Assembly (NCBI GenBank): GCA_900319795.1
Contig: ONPU01000012.1
Coordinates: 1 to 64,000 of the forward strand
DNA: 64,000 bases
Reading direction: 5' to 3'
Source of the DNA: an uncultured Eubacteriales bacterium
GTDB lineage: Bacteria; Bacillota; Clostridia; Lachnospirales; Lachnospiraceae
The position numbers and the translations under genes are program-made. The notes beneath the pieces are model-generated. The model was not told the DNA's origin and searched no databases. It was given only the letters and a program-made list of their open reading frames with translations. Every line of letters begins with the position of its first letter. Position 1 is the first letter of the stretch. Below, in pieces: positions 9,407-17,497 of this stretch.

Positions 9407-10453
9407 TCACACGATCCGGCAGACCGGCTTGTCGCCGCTGTCGCCAAGCGCCGCCACTTCTCCGATCACGAAGGCCTCTTCGCCCGCTGCCTTAAGGGCC
9501 GAAAGAGCCTTGTCCGCGTCGCCTTCGCGCACCGCGGCGACCATGCCGATCCCCATGTTGTAGGTGTTGTACATCGCCTGCTCTTCAATCCTGCCTCTTT
9601 CGGCGAGCAGACGGAAAATGTAAGGCAGCTCATAGGAATCCTTCCGGATCACGGCTTCCGTTCCGTTCTTCAGCATGCGGGGAACATTTTCATAAAAACC
9701 GCCGCCCGTGATATGGCTGCAGGCAAGGATTCGCACACCGGCGTCCTTCACCGCGCGAAGGGCGCGGACATAGATTTTCGTCGGGGCAAGAAGCGCCTCG
9801 CCGATCGTCTTTCCGAGACCTTCATCGTAGACCTGAAGGCCCTCCGGCGCCTGATCAATATCAAATACCTTTCTGACGAGCGAGAAACCGTTCGAGTGGA
9901 CGCCCGAACTTGTAAGGCCGATCAGAACGTCGCCGGCCTGAAGGTCCTTGCCCGTGATCATGTCCTTTTCATCAACGATCCCGACGGCAAATCCGGCAAG
10001 ATCGTATTCATCCTCGGGATAGAATCCCGGCATTTCCGCGGTCTCGCCGCCGATCAGGGCAGCTCCCGCCATCCGGCATCCTTCCGAAACGCCTTTGACG
10101 ATCGAGGCAATCCTTGCGGGATCATTTTTCCCGCAGGCAATGTAGTCCAGGAAAAACAGCGGTTCGCCGCCGGCGCAGGCAATGTCATTGACGCACATCG
10201 CCACGCAGTCGATGCCGACGGTATCGTGCTGATCCATCGCGAATGCCAGCTTCAGTTTGGTTCCGACGCCGTCGGTTCCGGAGAGCAGCGTCGGCCGCTC
10301 CATTTCCTTAAAATGAGCCAGTGAAAACGCGCCCGCAAAACCGCCCAGGCCGCCGAGAACCTCCGGCCGCATGGTCGTCGCCACATGTTCTTTCATAAGT
10401 TCCACGGCGCGATAGCCCGCTTCGATATCTACTCCAGCACTTTTGTAATCCAT
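9407..10453 (-). CDS. purM: Phosphoribosylformylglycinamidine cyclo-ligase (AIR synthetase)
   Basis: A 348-residue PurM/ThiL-fold enzyme that closes FGAM to aminoimidazole ribonucleotide. The start [13 protein letters not shown] is the classic PurM N-terminus and lies 6-7 bases after GGGAG; the 23-residue upstream extension overlaps the end of purE and is rejected. Signature segments are [13 protein letters not shown] (~60), CVAMCVNDI (~83), [11 protein letters not shown] (~136) and [15 protein letters not shown] (~180). It is second in the purE-M-N-D run. Confidence 0.97.
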   Translation of the reverse strand: MDYKSAGVDIEAGYRAVELMKEHVATTMRPEVLGGLGGFAGAFSLAHFKEMERPTLLSGTDGVGTKLKLAFAMDQHDTVGIDCVAMCVNDIACAGGEPLFFLDYIACGKNDPARIASIVKGVSEGCRMAGAALIGGETAEMPGFYPEDEYDLAGFAVGIVDEKDMITGKDLQAGDVLIGLTSSGVHSNGFSLVRKVFDIDQAPEGLQVYDEGLGKTIGEALLAPTKIYVRALRAVKDAGVRILACSHITGGGFYENVPRMLKNGTEAVIRKDSYELPYIFRLLAERGRIEEQAMYNTYNMGIGMVAAVREGDADKALSALKAAGEEAFVIGEVAALGDSGDKPVCRIV

Positions 10454-10472
10454 ACTTTTTTCTCCCGCCGTT

Positions 10473-10982
10473 TTATTCGTTTGCGCTCTGCAGTTCCGCC
10501 TGCAGCTTTTCATCCTTGCCAACCACTTCTTCCGCCATTTTCCCGGAAAATGCCTTCAGCTTCGCGAGCAGTTCCGCGTCCGACACCGCGAGAATTTTCG
10601 CGGCCAGAATAGCGGCGTTTTTCGCGCCTCCGATCGCGACGGTCGCCACCGGAATTCCCGACGGCATCTGCACGATCGAATAGAGGGAATCGCGTCCGCC
10701 GAGAGAAGTCGTATGCATCGGCACCCCGATGACCGGCAGCGGAAACAGAGCCGCGCACATGCCCGGCAGATGCGCCGCCATCCCCGCGCCCGCGATGATC
10801 ACTTTGATGCCGCGCTCCTCAGCGCTTTTCGCATAGTCGAAAAACAGCTCCGGCTCGCGATGCGCCGAAATAATCCGCATCTCATAGCCGATTCCGAGCT
10901 CATCCAGCATCTCGGCCGCCTTCTTCATCACCGGCAGATCCGAATCCGAGCCCATTACAATACTCACAATCGCTTCCTTCAT
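10473..10982 (-). CDS. purE: N5-carboxyaminoimidazole ribonucleotide mutase
   Basis: A 169-residue class I PurE, which moves the carboxyl group of N5-CAIR to C4 in purine synthesis. Signatures: [15 protein letters not shown] at the N-terminus, the SAHREPE active-site loop (~41, containing the catalytic His), and [14 protein letters not shown] (~66). First gene of the purE-purM-purN-purD run; no purK is seen in this window. Downstream steps are partly elsewhere, since purC lies 16.5 kb away at 27521-28387 under its own promoter. Confidence 0.97.
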   Translation of the reverse strand: MKEAIVSIVMGSDSDLPVMKKAAEMLDELGIGYEMRIISAHREPELFFDYAKSAEERGIKVIIAGAGMAAHLPGMCAALFPLPVIGVPMHTTSLGGRDSLYSIVQMPSGIPVATVAIGGAKNAAILAAKILAVSDAELLAKLKAFSGKMAEEVVGKDEKLQAELQSANE

Positions 10983-11005
10983 GCTTTACCTCCTTACGCT
11001 CAACC

Positions 11006-11063
11006 AGACAGTGGGGACTGTCCCCGGTGTCTTATAAGACAGCAGGGACTGTCCCCGGTGTCT
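11006..11063. repeat. Two tandem copies of a 27-bp palindromic repeat (GGGGACTGTCCCC type)
   Basis: Copies at 11006-11032 and 11037-11063 (period 31) both read AGACAG...GGACTGTCCCCGGTGTCT. The outer AGACA/TGTCT and inner GGGGAC/GTCCCC parts are inverted repeats. The second copy touches the TAA stop codon (11063-11065) of the aminopeptidase gene. This family differs from the TGCACCA...TGGTGCA family elsewhere in the window. Confidence 0.85.
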
Positions 11064-13087
11064 TATTTCATAAGCGGTTTGTTCAGTTCCTCCGTCCCCG
11101 GCAGCACGAACCTTCCGTCTTTCAGGAGCGGGATGCCGCTCCCGTCCGCGCGGAGGACCGTGATGCTTCCCAGCTCCTCGTAGGGGAGCGTAATATCCGT
11201 ATGGCAGCCGTAATAGGCCTTCTCCGGCTCGGTTTTTCTTAAGGCCGAGTGCTCGTTCTCGCGGGCGACGATCTCCTTGCCGTCCGGATTGTACACCCGG
11301 TAATCCTCCTCGTAGGAATAGCAGGTATCCCCGACGGCGAAATGCGGCCCCGTCTTTTCCGCGATGAGGATCGGCATCAGCGCCCCGATCCCGTATCGTT
11401 CCGACATGACATAAGCGGTCGTGTTGGTTCCGATCGCGAACTCTCCGAGCGTCAGCGTCGGGTGCCGGAAGAGAATATTTTCCCTGATAAATGCCTGATT
11501 TTCCGCTTCATTTTCAAAATTGCCGCAGTCGGCGCGGGCAATCATCCCGTCCTCAAAGAGAATCTCGAGGTCGCGGAATTCGTATCCGTTCAGGAAGACA
11601 TGGGAGACATGAAGCGTCCCGTTCGTCCCCTTCAGCACAGGTGATGTGAACACCTCGCCCACGGGAATATTGACGTCCGCGACACAATTTTCGAAAATGG
11701 TCTCTCTGTCCGGATCCTTCAGCGGATGCAGCGCCACCATGAGATCCGTCCGGTTTCCGGCCGCTCCCTTCACATGGACCCGGGTCCCCTCATCGAGCGC
11801 GTCGATCAGGTTCTGCTGAATGCGGGCATACTCGTCGTTGTCAAGAGTATTCACGGCAATTGTATCTTTGAAAATATCCTCGAAATGCTCCCCGATGTCC
11901 GCCACCGGAAGTGCCATAATCGAGAAGCTCCGTTTCTCACTCGGTATGTATCTCTGCTGAATCCGCATGAGGTCCGAACGGAGCGACAGTGAAATCTGAT
12001 TCTGTTCATCCGTAAGATGCAGCGCTGCCCGGCAGGCCTTCGGCTCGAACGGCGCTTCGCCGAACACTTCCAGATAGGCCGGTCCCGCGTACCATCCGGC
12101 CTCATCCCGGAACTCTTCGAAGGTCTCTTTCTGGACCCGTTTCCTTGCGGACGCGTACTGCTCGTCCATGATGAGCGCGAGATCCTCGCGGTGATCGTAG
12201 TCGAACTGCATATTCGGAAGGGCGCCGGTTACGCCGGTCCGCCTTGCGGACGGTTTTACAAGAAGATGCGCCTGGTCTCTCATGATCAGCGGGCGAAGGC
12301 CCATTTCCCGGAAATTTTCGATCATTTTCCGCATGAGTCGCTCAAAGCCGAGCACGTAGATGAGACGCACCGTGCGTTTCGCCGAGAGGTCCTTTTTGGC
12401 ATTCACGAAGCCCCTCCGGAATCCTTCAGAAAATGTCTCCGCCATCCGCGCGATCTCTTCCTCCGGCAGCGAATTGACATACGCCGCGGTTCTCAGAGTC
12501 TCCTCCGTAATATACTCACCGCATTTATAGAGATACTCCGCGGACGAAAAATCCGCGTTCATGACCATGTCCGTGAAATACGAAAATTCCGGATCGAGCT
12601 GCTCCCTTAAGGTTTTGCGCACGAAGAAAGGCGTATAGTCGCGGAGCCAGGAGCTGAAAATGTATTTCACGCTCTTTGCCGAAGGCAATTCATCCCCCGA
12701 GTTCTGAGCCACTTCAAAAGCGCTGTACAGCTCCACGAAAAGCTCATACAATATGGCGCGGTCCTCGTCATCCCCCTCGAACACCGCCGGAATGATTGCC
12801 CGAAGTTCCGCGTAAACAGCCGAAAAATACGGCCCGTAATCCGCGCCGAGTGCCTCCGCGGCATAGTCCGGATTTCCATAGGAATGCGCGTAGTTCTCCG
12901 GCAGAATGTCCTCATAAAGCGCCCGGTTGTCCGCGTCCTTTTTCACAAGGAGCAAAAAGCCGGCCGTCTTCCGGAAAAATGTCCCGAACGGCTCCGGCAC
13001 CACCCTCTCGCCGGCAATTTCGGCGATTCGCGCATACGAAGCGTCAATCCTTTCGGAAATGAGTTCTCTGTCTGTCTGTTCCGTCAT
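11063..13087 (-). CDS. M29-family aminopeptidase with a long N-terminal extension
   Basis: A 674-residue metallopeptidase, probably an exopeptidase acting in the cytoplasm. The C-terminal ~350 residues match the thermophilic aminopeptidase (M29) fold: VPVGEVFTSP-like segment (NIPVGEVFTSPVLKG), FRDLEILFEDG, HPTLTLGEFAIGTN, AEKTGPHFAVGD and the final CHTDITLP, together supplying the Glu and His/Asp metal ligands. The N-terminal ~300 residues are not part of standard M29 enzymes (usually ~410 residues) and are mostly helical, of unknown function. An AAGGG site precedes ATG. The stop codon lies in a palindromic repeat shared with the spacer to purE. Confidence 0.85.
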   Translation of the reverse strand: MTEQTDRELISERIDASYARIAEIAGERVVPEPFGTFFRKTAGFLLLVKKDADNRALYEDILPENYAHSYGNPDYAAEALGADYGPYFSAVYAELRAIIPAVFEGDDEDRAILYELFVELYSAFEVAQNSGDELPSAKSVKYIFSSWLRDYTPFFVRKTLREQLDPEFSYFTDMVMNADFSSAEYLYKCGEYITEETLRTAAYVNSLPEEEIARMAETFSEGFRRGFVNAKKDLSAKRTVRLIYVLGFERLMRKMIENFREMGLRPLIMRDQAHLLVKPSARRTGVTGALPNMQFDYDHREDLALIMDEQYASARKRVQKETFEEFRDEAGWYAGPAYLEVFGEAPFEPKACRAALHLTDEQNQISLSLRSDLMRIQQRYIPSEKRSFSIMALPVADIGEHFEDIFKDTIAVNTLDNDEYARIQQNLIDALDEGTRVHVKGAAGNRTDLMVALHPLKDPDRETIFENCVADVNIPVGEVFTSPVLKGTNGTLHVSHVFLNGYEFRDLEILFEDGMIARADCGNFENEAENQAFIRENILFRHPTLTLGEFAIGTNTTAYVMSERYGIGALMPILIAEKTGPHFAVGDTCYSYEEDYRVYNPDGKEIVARENEHSALRKTEPEKAYYGCHTDITLPYEELGSITVLRADGSGIPLLKDGRFVLPGTEELNKPLMK

Positions 13088-13109
13088 AAGTCAACCCTTT
13101 CAAATAAAT

Positions 13110-13424
13110 TCAGATTCCTCCCAGGTACAGCGCGAGAAACGCGACCATCACCACGCCGCTTAAGATCGTGCCGGCTACAGGATAAACCGCGGAGACTTCC
13201 TTCTCGGACAGAGATTTCATCCCGCTGTAAAAACCGTAACCCGCGAGAAGCATCGCGGTAAAGGCAAGCGCGCCGGTAACCGGGCCGCCCGCGCCTCTGT
13301 AGAGAAATGAAATAAAGACGTCGATCGCAAAGAGCGCCCCCGCCGCAATTGCGAGCCGGAAAGCGAACATCCCTCTTTCAGACTCTTTCTTTTCGATAAA
13401 TGTATACCTTTTTTTGTCCGCCAT
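13110..13424 (-). CDS. Small integral membrane protein of unknown function
   Basis: A 104-residue protein with a charged N-terminus (MADKKRYTFIEKKESERG) followed by three hydrophobic helices (about residues 18-37, 45-64 and 78-102). Proteins of this kind occur near VanZ-like genes in Lachnospiraceae, but no function is known and no motif is recognised. The start was moved 12 codons in from the longest frame because an AAAGGAGT site lies 8 bases before this ATG. It sits between the vanZ-like gene and the M29 aminopeptidase gene. Confidence 0.75.
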   Translation of the reverse strand: MADKKRYTFIEKKESERGMFAFRLAIAAGALFAIDVFISFLYRGAGGPVTGALAFTAMLLAGYGFYSGMKSLSEKEVSAVYPVAGTILSGVVMVAFLALYLGGI

Positions 13425-13460
13425 AAGGCCACTCCTTTTTGAGCGAAAATGAAACGGCAA

Positions 13461-13964
13461 TCAGATCCCGGGATACTTTCGCTGCACGGCTTTCCGCGTC
13501 TCGTCCATAAACAGAAACAGACCGTAGCCGATGACGCCGCCCAGCGTATTGAGAATGACATCGTCGATGTCATAGCTTCCCGACGCGGTCAGAAGCTGCA
13601 CGATTTCAACGAAAACGCTGAGACAGCATGCCGCGGAGGCCGTCTTCCACAGCCGCCGCATTTTGCGCGTCGCGATCGGCATAAACAAACCGTAGGGAAT
13701 GAATGCGAGCACATTTCCGAATAAATTGACGAGTACGGCCCGCTTTCCGAGTTTCCCGACCGAAGTCAGATAGCGCAGGATCTCGCGCCCCGGAATCAGG
13801 TTATAGGACGCTTCCTCCCTGATTCCCGGAGCATGGCCGTATCTGTCTGAAAAAAAGAGAAAGTAGACCAGAAATCCGATATAGATAAGAAACAGCACCT
13901 GGCCGCAGATTCTCGCCGCTGTTTTTCGTTTACTTTCTTTCACGTTTTTCAGCGAACGCCCCAT
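13461..13964 (-). CDS. VanZ-like membrane protein
   Basis: A 167-residue protein with four membrane helices, matching the VanZ fold. The N-terminal helix is followed by a loop with YNLIPGREI, then the family signature NLFGNVLAFIPYGLFMP (~80-96), a helix with FVEIVQLLT, and GSYDIDDVILNTLGGVIGYGLF at the C-terminus. VanZ proteins are linked to glycopeptide (teicoplanin) resistance or envelope functions, but most relatives are uncharacterised. Its start overlaps the last 16 bases of pyrE, so translation is probably coupled. No van cluster is nearby. Confidence 0.9.
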   Translation of the reverse strand: MGRSLKNVKESKRKTAARICGQVLFLIYIGFLVYFLFFSDRYGHAPGIREEASYNLIPGREILRYLTSVGKLGKRAVLVNLFGNVLAFIPYGLFMPIATRKMRRLWKTASAACCLSVFVEIVQLLTASGSYDIDDVILNTLGGVIGYGLFLFMDETRKAVQRKYPGI

Positions 13965-14623
13965 TTTTCATAATAAGCGTTGATGGAATCCATCATTGCG
14001 TCGTCAATAACGACCCTGCCATTATATTCTTTCCCGTAAAGACAATCAATCACTTCCTGCATCGTCACGATCGCGCAGGTTTTCATGCCGTAAGTCTCGC
14101 CGATTTCCTGAAGGGCTCCCTTTTCGCCCTGACCGCGCTCCATGCGGTCCACGGATACGATAAGGCCGAGGACCTCTGCGTCCGCCTGTGCCTTAAGGAG
14201 CGGCATCGTCTCGCGGATCGATGTCCCGGCCGTGGTCACGTCTTCGATCAGAACGACGCGGTCGCCGTCCGCAAGTTTGCTTCCGAGGAGAATTCCCTTG
14301 TCCCCGTGATCCTTGATCTCCTTGCGGTTCGAGGAATAGCGGATATCCGCCCCGTAGAGCTCCGAAAGCGCCATCGAGGCCGCGACCGAAAGCGGAATAC
14401 CCTTATACGCCGGTCCGAAAAGCACGTCAAAGTCCGTGCCGAAGTTCGCCTTGATCGCCTGCGCGTAAAAACTGCCGAGCCTCCGCAGCTGTCCTCCGCT
14501 CCGGTAATTTCCCGTATTGATGAAAAATGGCGTCTGTCTCCCGCTCTTCGTCACAAAATCGCCAAATGTCAGCACACCGGCGTCTACCATAAAATGGATA
14601 AAGTCAATCTTATACTGTTCCAT
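13949..14623 (-). CDS. pyrE: Orotate phosphoribosyltransferase
   Basis: A 224-residue type I phosphoribosyltransferase that converts orotate and PRPP to OMP. The PRPP-binding loop reads VVLIEDVTTAGTSIRE (~130-145), and the catalytic loop contains SSNRKEIKDHGDKG. The start at MEQYKIDFIHFM follows GGAGAG; the longer frame would add 28 residues without a site. Last of the pyrK-pyrF-pyrD-pyrE run. Confidence 0.97.
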   Translation of the reverse strand: MEQYKIDFIHFMVDAGVLTFGDFVTKSGRQTPFFINTGNYRSGGQLRRLGSFYAQAIKANFGTDFDVLFGPAYKGIPLSVAASMALSELYGADIRYSSNRKEIKDHGDKGILLGSKLADGDRVVLIEDVTTAGTSIRETMPLLKAQADAEVLGLIVSVDRMERGQGEKGALQEIGETYGMKTCAIVTMQEVIDCLYGKEYNGRVVIDDAMMDSINAYYEKWGVR

Positions 14624-14652
14624 CGTTCTCTCCTTTATAAATATCTGTCTTT

Positions 14653-15591
14653 TCAGCGCACGGCGCCGATCAGCTCCCGGACCGCGGAAATTCCGTGTCT
14701 CACACAATAGTCTCTCAGTCCGTCCGCCACTTCCGCCGCCGCGTAAGGGTTCACGAAATTCGCCATTCCCACGGAAACGGCCGTCGCCCCGGCGAGCATG
14801 AATTCCACCGCGTCGTCGGCATTCATGATGCCGCCCATGCCGATGATCGGAAGCTTTACGGACCGGGCGACCTCATAGACCATCCGGACTGCCAGAGGTT
14901 TAATGCAGGGTCCGGACATGCCTCCCGTCTTATTGGACAGGGCAAATGTCCGCCGCTCAATATCGATCTTCATCCCCGTAACGGTATTGATGAGGGAGAG
15001 CGCGTCCGCGCCGCCGGCCTCAGCGGCCTTCGCGATTTCGCGGATATCGGTGACATTCGGCGTCAGCTTCATGATGACCGGCTGAGACGCATGTTCCTTG
15101 CTGAGGCGGGTGATCCGCTCCACCATACGCGGATCGGTGCCCATCGCGAGCCCTCCGGCCTTCACATTCGGGCAGGAAATATTGATTTCCAGAAGGTCGG
15201 CTCCCTCCGCTCCGTTCAGCGCGTCCACGACACGCAGATACTCTTCTTCGGCATGTCCGGCGACATTGACGATCACGACCGTATCCTGCTCCTTCAAAAA
15301 CGGCAGATCCCGGCGCATGAATTCCTCCACGCCCGGATTCTGAAGTCCGATCGCGTTCAGCATGCCGCTGCTGATCTCCGCCACGCGGGGAACCGGATTT
15401 CCCTCCCAGGGAACATCCGCGATCCCTTTGCAGGTGATTCCGCCGAGTCTGGCCAGATCATAAAACTCGCTGTACTCCTGGCCGGAACCGAATGTCCCGC
15501 TGGAAGTCACCACCGGATTCTTCAGTTCCACGCCCGCAATACTGACGCGCATGTCCGGCATATTCGGCTTCGCCTCTTTCTTCTTAGTCAC
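14653..15591 (-). CDS. pyrD: Dihydroorotate dehydrogenase, class 1B catalytic subunit
   Basis: A 312-residue FMN enzyme that oxidises dihydroorotate to orotate, coupled to NAD+ through PyrK. Signatures: LKNPVVTSSGTFGSG (~24), the SCPNVKAGGLAMGTD active-site loop holding the class 1B Cys (~140), and PIIGMGGIMNADDAVEFMLAGATAVSVG (FMN phosphate site; ~245). The start is GTG, 9 bases after GGGAGAG. Class 1B is inferred from the active-site Cys and the adjacent pyrK. Confidence 0.96.
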   Translation of the reverse strand: MTKKKEAKPNMPDMRVSIAGVELKNPVVTSSGTFGSGQEYSEFYDLARLGGITCKGIADVPWEGNPVPRVAEISSGMLNAIGLQNPGVEEFMRRDLPFLKEQDTVVIVNVAGHAEEEYLRVVDALNGAEGADLLEINISCPNVKAGGLAMGTDPRMVERITRLSKEHASQPVIMKLTPNVTDIREIAKAAEAGGADALSLINTVTGMKIDIERRTFALSNKTGGMSGPCIKPLAVRMVYEVARSVKLPIIGMGGIMNADDAVEFMLAGATAVSVGMANFVNPYAAAEVADGLRDYCVRHGISAVRELIGAVR

Positions 15592-15638
15592 AGTCTGCTC
15601 TCCCTTTTATAAAGCTTGAAAATGCGCGCTCCCGCCGC

Positions 15639-16559
15639 TTATCCAAGCGCCTCTTCGATATCCGCTTTCATATCAAGCACAGCCTGGCGGGACGCGTACT
15701 CATAGGCCGCGCTGCCGAAGGCCTTGTATTTGTCATTTTTCCACGCGGCGATAATGCCTCTCGAAGAATTGACGATCGCGCCGAGACCGTCCGCGTCGAA
15801 GAACGGTTTCAGATCCTTGCCCGTTCCTCCCTGGGCACCGTAGCCGGGAACCAGGATGCAGCATTTCGGCATGATTTCGCGTAAAACGCGTCCCATTTCC
15901 GGGTACGTGGCGCCGACCACCGCGCCGACTTCGGACCAGCCGGATTCATCGACGGCGTCGAGGCCCCACTTGTGTACCATTTCCCCAACATGTTCATACA
16001 GGGGACGGCCATCGATCAGACGGTCCTGGAATTCGCCGCTCGACGGATTCGAAGTCTTGACCAGGACAAAGATGCCCTTGCCGGCACTCCTGCACACATC
16101 GATAAACGGCTTCACGCCGTCTGTCCCGAGGTAGGGATTGACCGTCGCGAAATCCTCGCCGAACGGCACGAGCGTCTGCTCCCCGACCTGAACGCTTCCC
16201 AGATGCGCGGCCGCGTATGCCGCCGAAGTGGAGCCGATATCGCCGCGCTTCACGTCGCCGATGACCAGAAGGCCTTTCTCGTGGCAGTAGTCGACGGTGC
16301 GCTTGAACGCATGAAGGCCCGGCAGACCGAACATTTCATACATCGCGATCTGCGGCTTTACTGCCGGCACCAGGTCGCAGACATTGTCCACAATTCCTTT
16401 ATTGAAGCGGAAAATGGCTTCCCCCGCTCCCTCCAGCGTCTCGCCGTATTCGGCAAATGCCGCCTTCAGAATTTCCGGCGGAATAAACCCCATCTGCGGA
16501 TCCAGTCCGACCACGATCGGGGCTTTCTTTTTCATTTCTTCCATCAGTTTTCCAACCAT
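15639..16559 (-). CDS. pyrF: Orotidine 5'-phosphate decarboxylase (long type)
   Basis: A 306-residue enzyme producing UMP from OMP. It belongs to the longer (type 2) PyrF branch, about 300 residues instead of ~230. The catalytic segment is VIGDVKRGDIGSTSAAYAAA (Lys-Asp tetrad) near residue 88. The start MVGKLMEEMKKKAP lies 5 bases after AAGGAGG; an upstream in-frame ATG would overlap pyrK and lacks a site. It follows pyrK by 17 bases. Confidence 0.96.
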   Translation of the reverse strand: MVGKLMEEMKKKAPIVVGLDPQMGFIPPEILKAAFAEYGETLEGAGEAIFRFNKGIVDNVCDLVPAVKPQIAMYEMFGLPGLHAFKRTVDYCHEKGLLVIGDVKRGDIGSTSAAYAAAHLGSVQVGEQTLVPFGEDFATVNPYLGTDGVKPFIDVCRSAGKGIFVLVKTSNPSSGEFQDRLIDGRPLYEHVGEMVHKWGLDAVDESGWSEVGAVVGATYPEMGRVLREIMPKCCILVPGYGAQGGTGKDLKPFFDADGLGAIVNSSRGIIAAWKNDKYKAFGSAAYEYASRQAVLDMKADIEEALG

Positions 16560-16576
16560 CTGAGCCTCCTTATTTC

Positions 16577-17413
16577 TCAAAGAACGACGTCCCGGGCGTC
16601 AAAGACGGGCCCGTCCGTACAAACTCTCGCGTTGCACACTTTCGAATGATCATCGACACCGGCGGTTTTCGTCACACAGCCAAGGCACACACCGACGCCG
16701 CAGGCCATCCGCTCCTCCATCGATACATAGAGCGGCACGTCCCGTTCCGCCGCGAATTCCTTCAGCGCCCTCAGCATCGGCTTCGGCCCGCAGGCAAAAA
16801 TCACGGCATTGCACCAGAGGGGTCTGGCACCTGTGGTGCACTCGTTCTCCCACTTTGTGAGAGCGTCGATCACCGTCCCGTGAACCCCGACGCTGCCGTC
16901 ATCCGTTGCAATCAGTACATTTCCGGTCTCCCGCAGGTCGTCGAGGAGGAAGGTTTCCTCGTTCCGCCACCCGTCCGCATGGACGCAAAGTGCAGGAGTG
17001 CACCACCGGGGTCTGGCACCTGTGGTGCACAAAAGCTGCTTCGCGGTCAGCAGCATCGGCGGGATGCCAATGCCGCCCGCGGCCAGAATGACGGTCTTGC
17101 CCGCGGCAGCTTCCAGCGGAAATCCGTTCCCCAAGGGTCCCAGGACCTCCAGTGCCTCACCTTCTTCCATCGCGGCGATCTGCCTCGTGCCTTCTCCGGC
17201 GACACGGAACACCAGACGGATTGTCCCCGCCTCCGCGTCCGCGTCCGCGATGGAGATCGGGCGCGGCAGAAGACGTGCCGTATCGCGCACAAAAAGCGAG
17301 ACGAACTGCCCCGCTTTCACCAAAGCTGCGAAGCTCACCGAAAGACGCATACTTACGATTCCCTCCGCCAGCCATTTCTTCTCTTTAATATAAGCCGTTT
17401 CTTTTCTTTTCAT
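16577..17413 (-). CDS. pyrK: Dihydroorotate dehydrogenase electron-transfer subunit, with two in-frame repeat insertions
   Basis: A 278-residue FAD/[2Fe-2S] protein that passes electrons from PyrD to NAD+. Features in order: FAD-binding RPISIAD (~50), Rossmann ILAAGGIGIPPMLLTAKQL, IFACGPKPML, and the C-terminal cysteine cluster ACGVGVCLGC...KVCNARVCTDGPVF. Two segments foreign to the family interrupt it: CTTGARPRWCT (bases 16999-17029) after AKQL, and CTTGARPLWCN (16810-16840) before VIFACGP. Both are translations of the 31-bp palindromic repeat. The frame stays open and all cofactor motifs remain, so the gene is probably functional. Start chosen at MKRKETAYIKEKK, after GGGGAT. First gene of the pyr run. 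Confidence 0.93.
   Translation of the reverse strand: MKRKETAYIKEKKWLAEGIVSMRLSVSFAALVKAGQFVSLFVRDTARLLPRPISIADADAEAGTIRLVFRVAGEGTRQIAAMEEGEALEVLGPLGNGFPLEAAAGKTVILAAGGIGIPPMLLTAKQLLCTTGARPRWCTPALCVHADGWRNEETFLLDDLRETGNVLIATDDGSVGVHGTVIDALTKWENECTTGARPLWCNAVIFACGPKPMLRALKEFAAERDVPLYVSMEERMACGVGVCLGCVTKTAGVDDHSKVCNARVCTDGPVFDARDVVL
16810..16840. repeat. REP-like 31-bp palindrome inside pyrK (copy 1)
   Basis: The sequence starts TGCACCAGAGGGGTC and ends GGCACCTGTGGTGCA, the same 31-bp palindrome as elsewhere in the window. It lies in the pyrK frame, encoding CTTGARPLWC on the minus strand. Confidence 0.93.
16999..17029. repeat. REP-like 31-bp palindrome inside pyrK (copy 2)
   Basis: The sequence starts TGCACCACCGGGGTC and ends GGCACCTGTGGTGCA. 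It lies in the pyrK frame, encoding CTTGARPRWC on the minus strand, 189 bases from copy 1 (a multiple of three). Confidence 0.93.
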
Positions 17414-17497
17414 TTTATCCCCGCATACAAAGCCGGTCCTCTTTTTCATGTTTATCATACACGAAAAAGGGGACCGGGAAAAGCAGTTTTCATTCAA

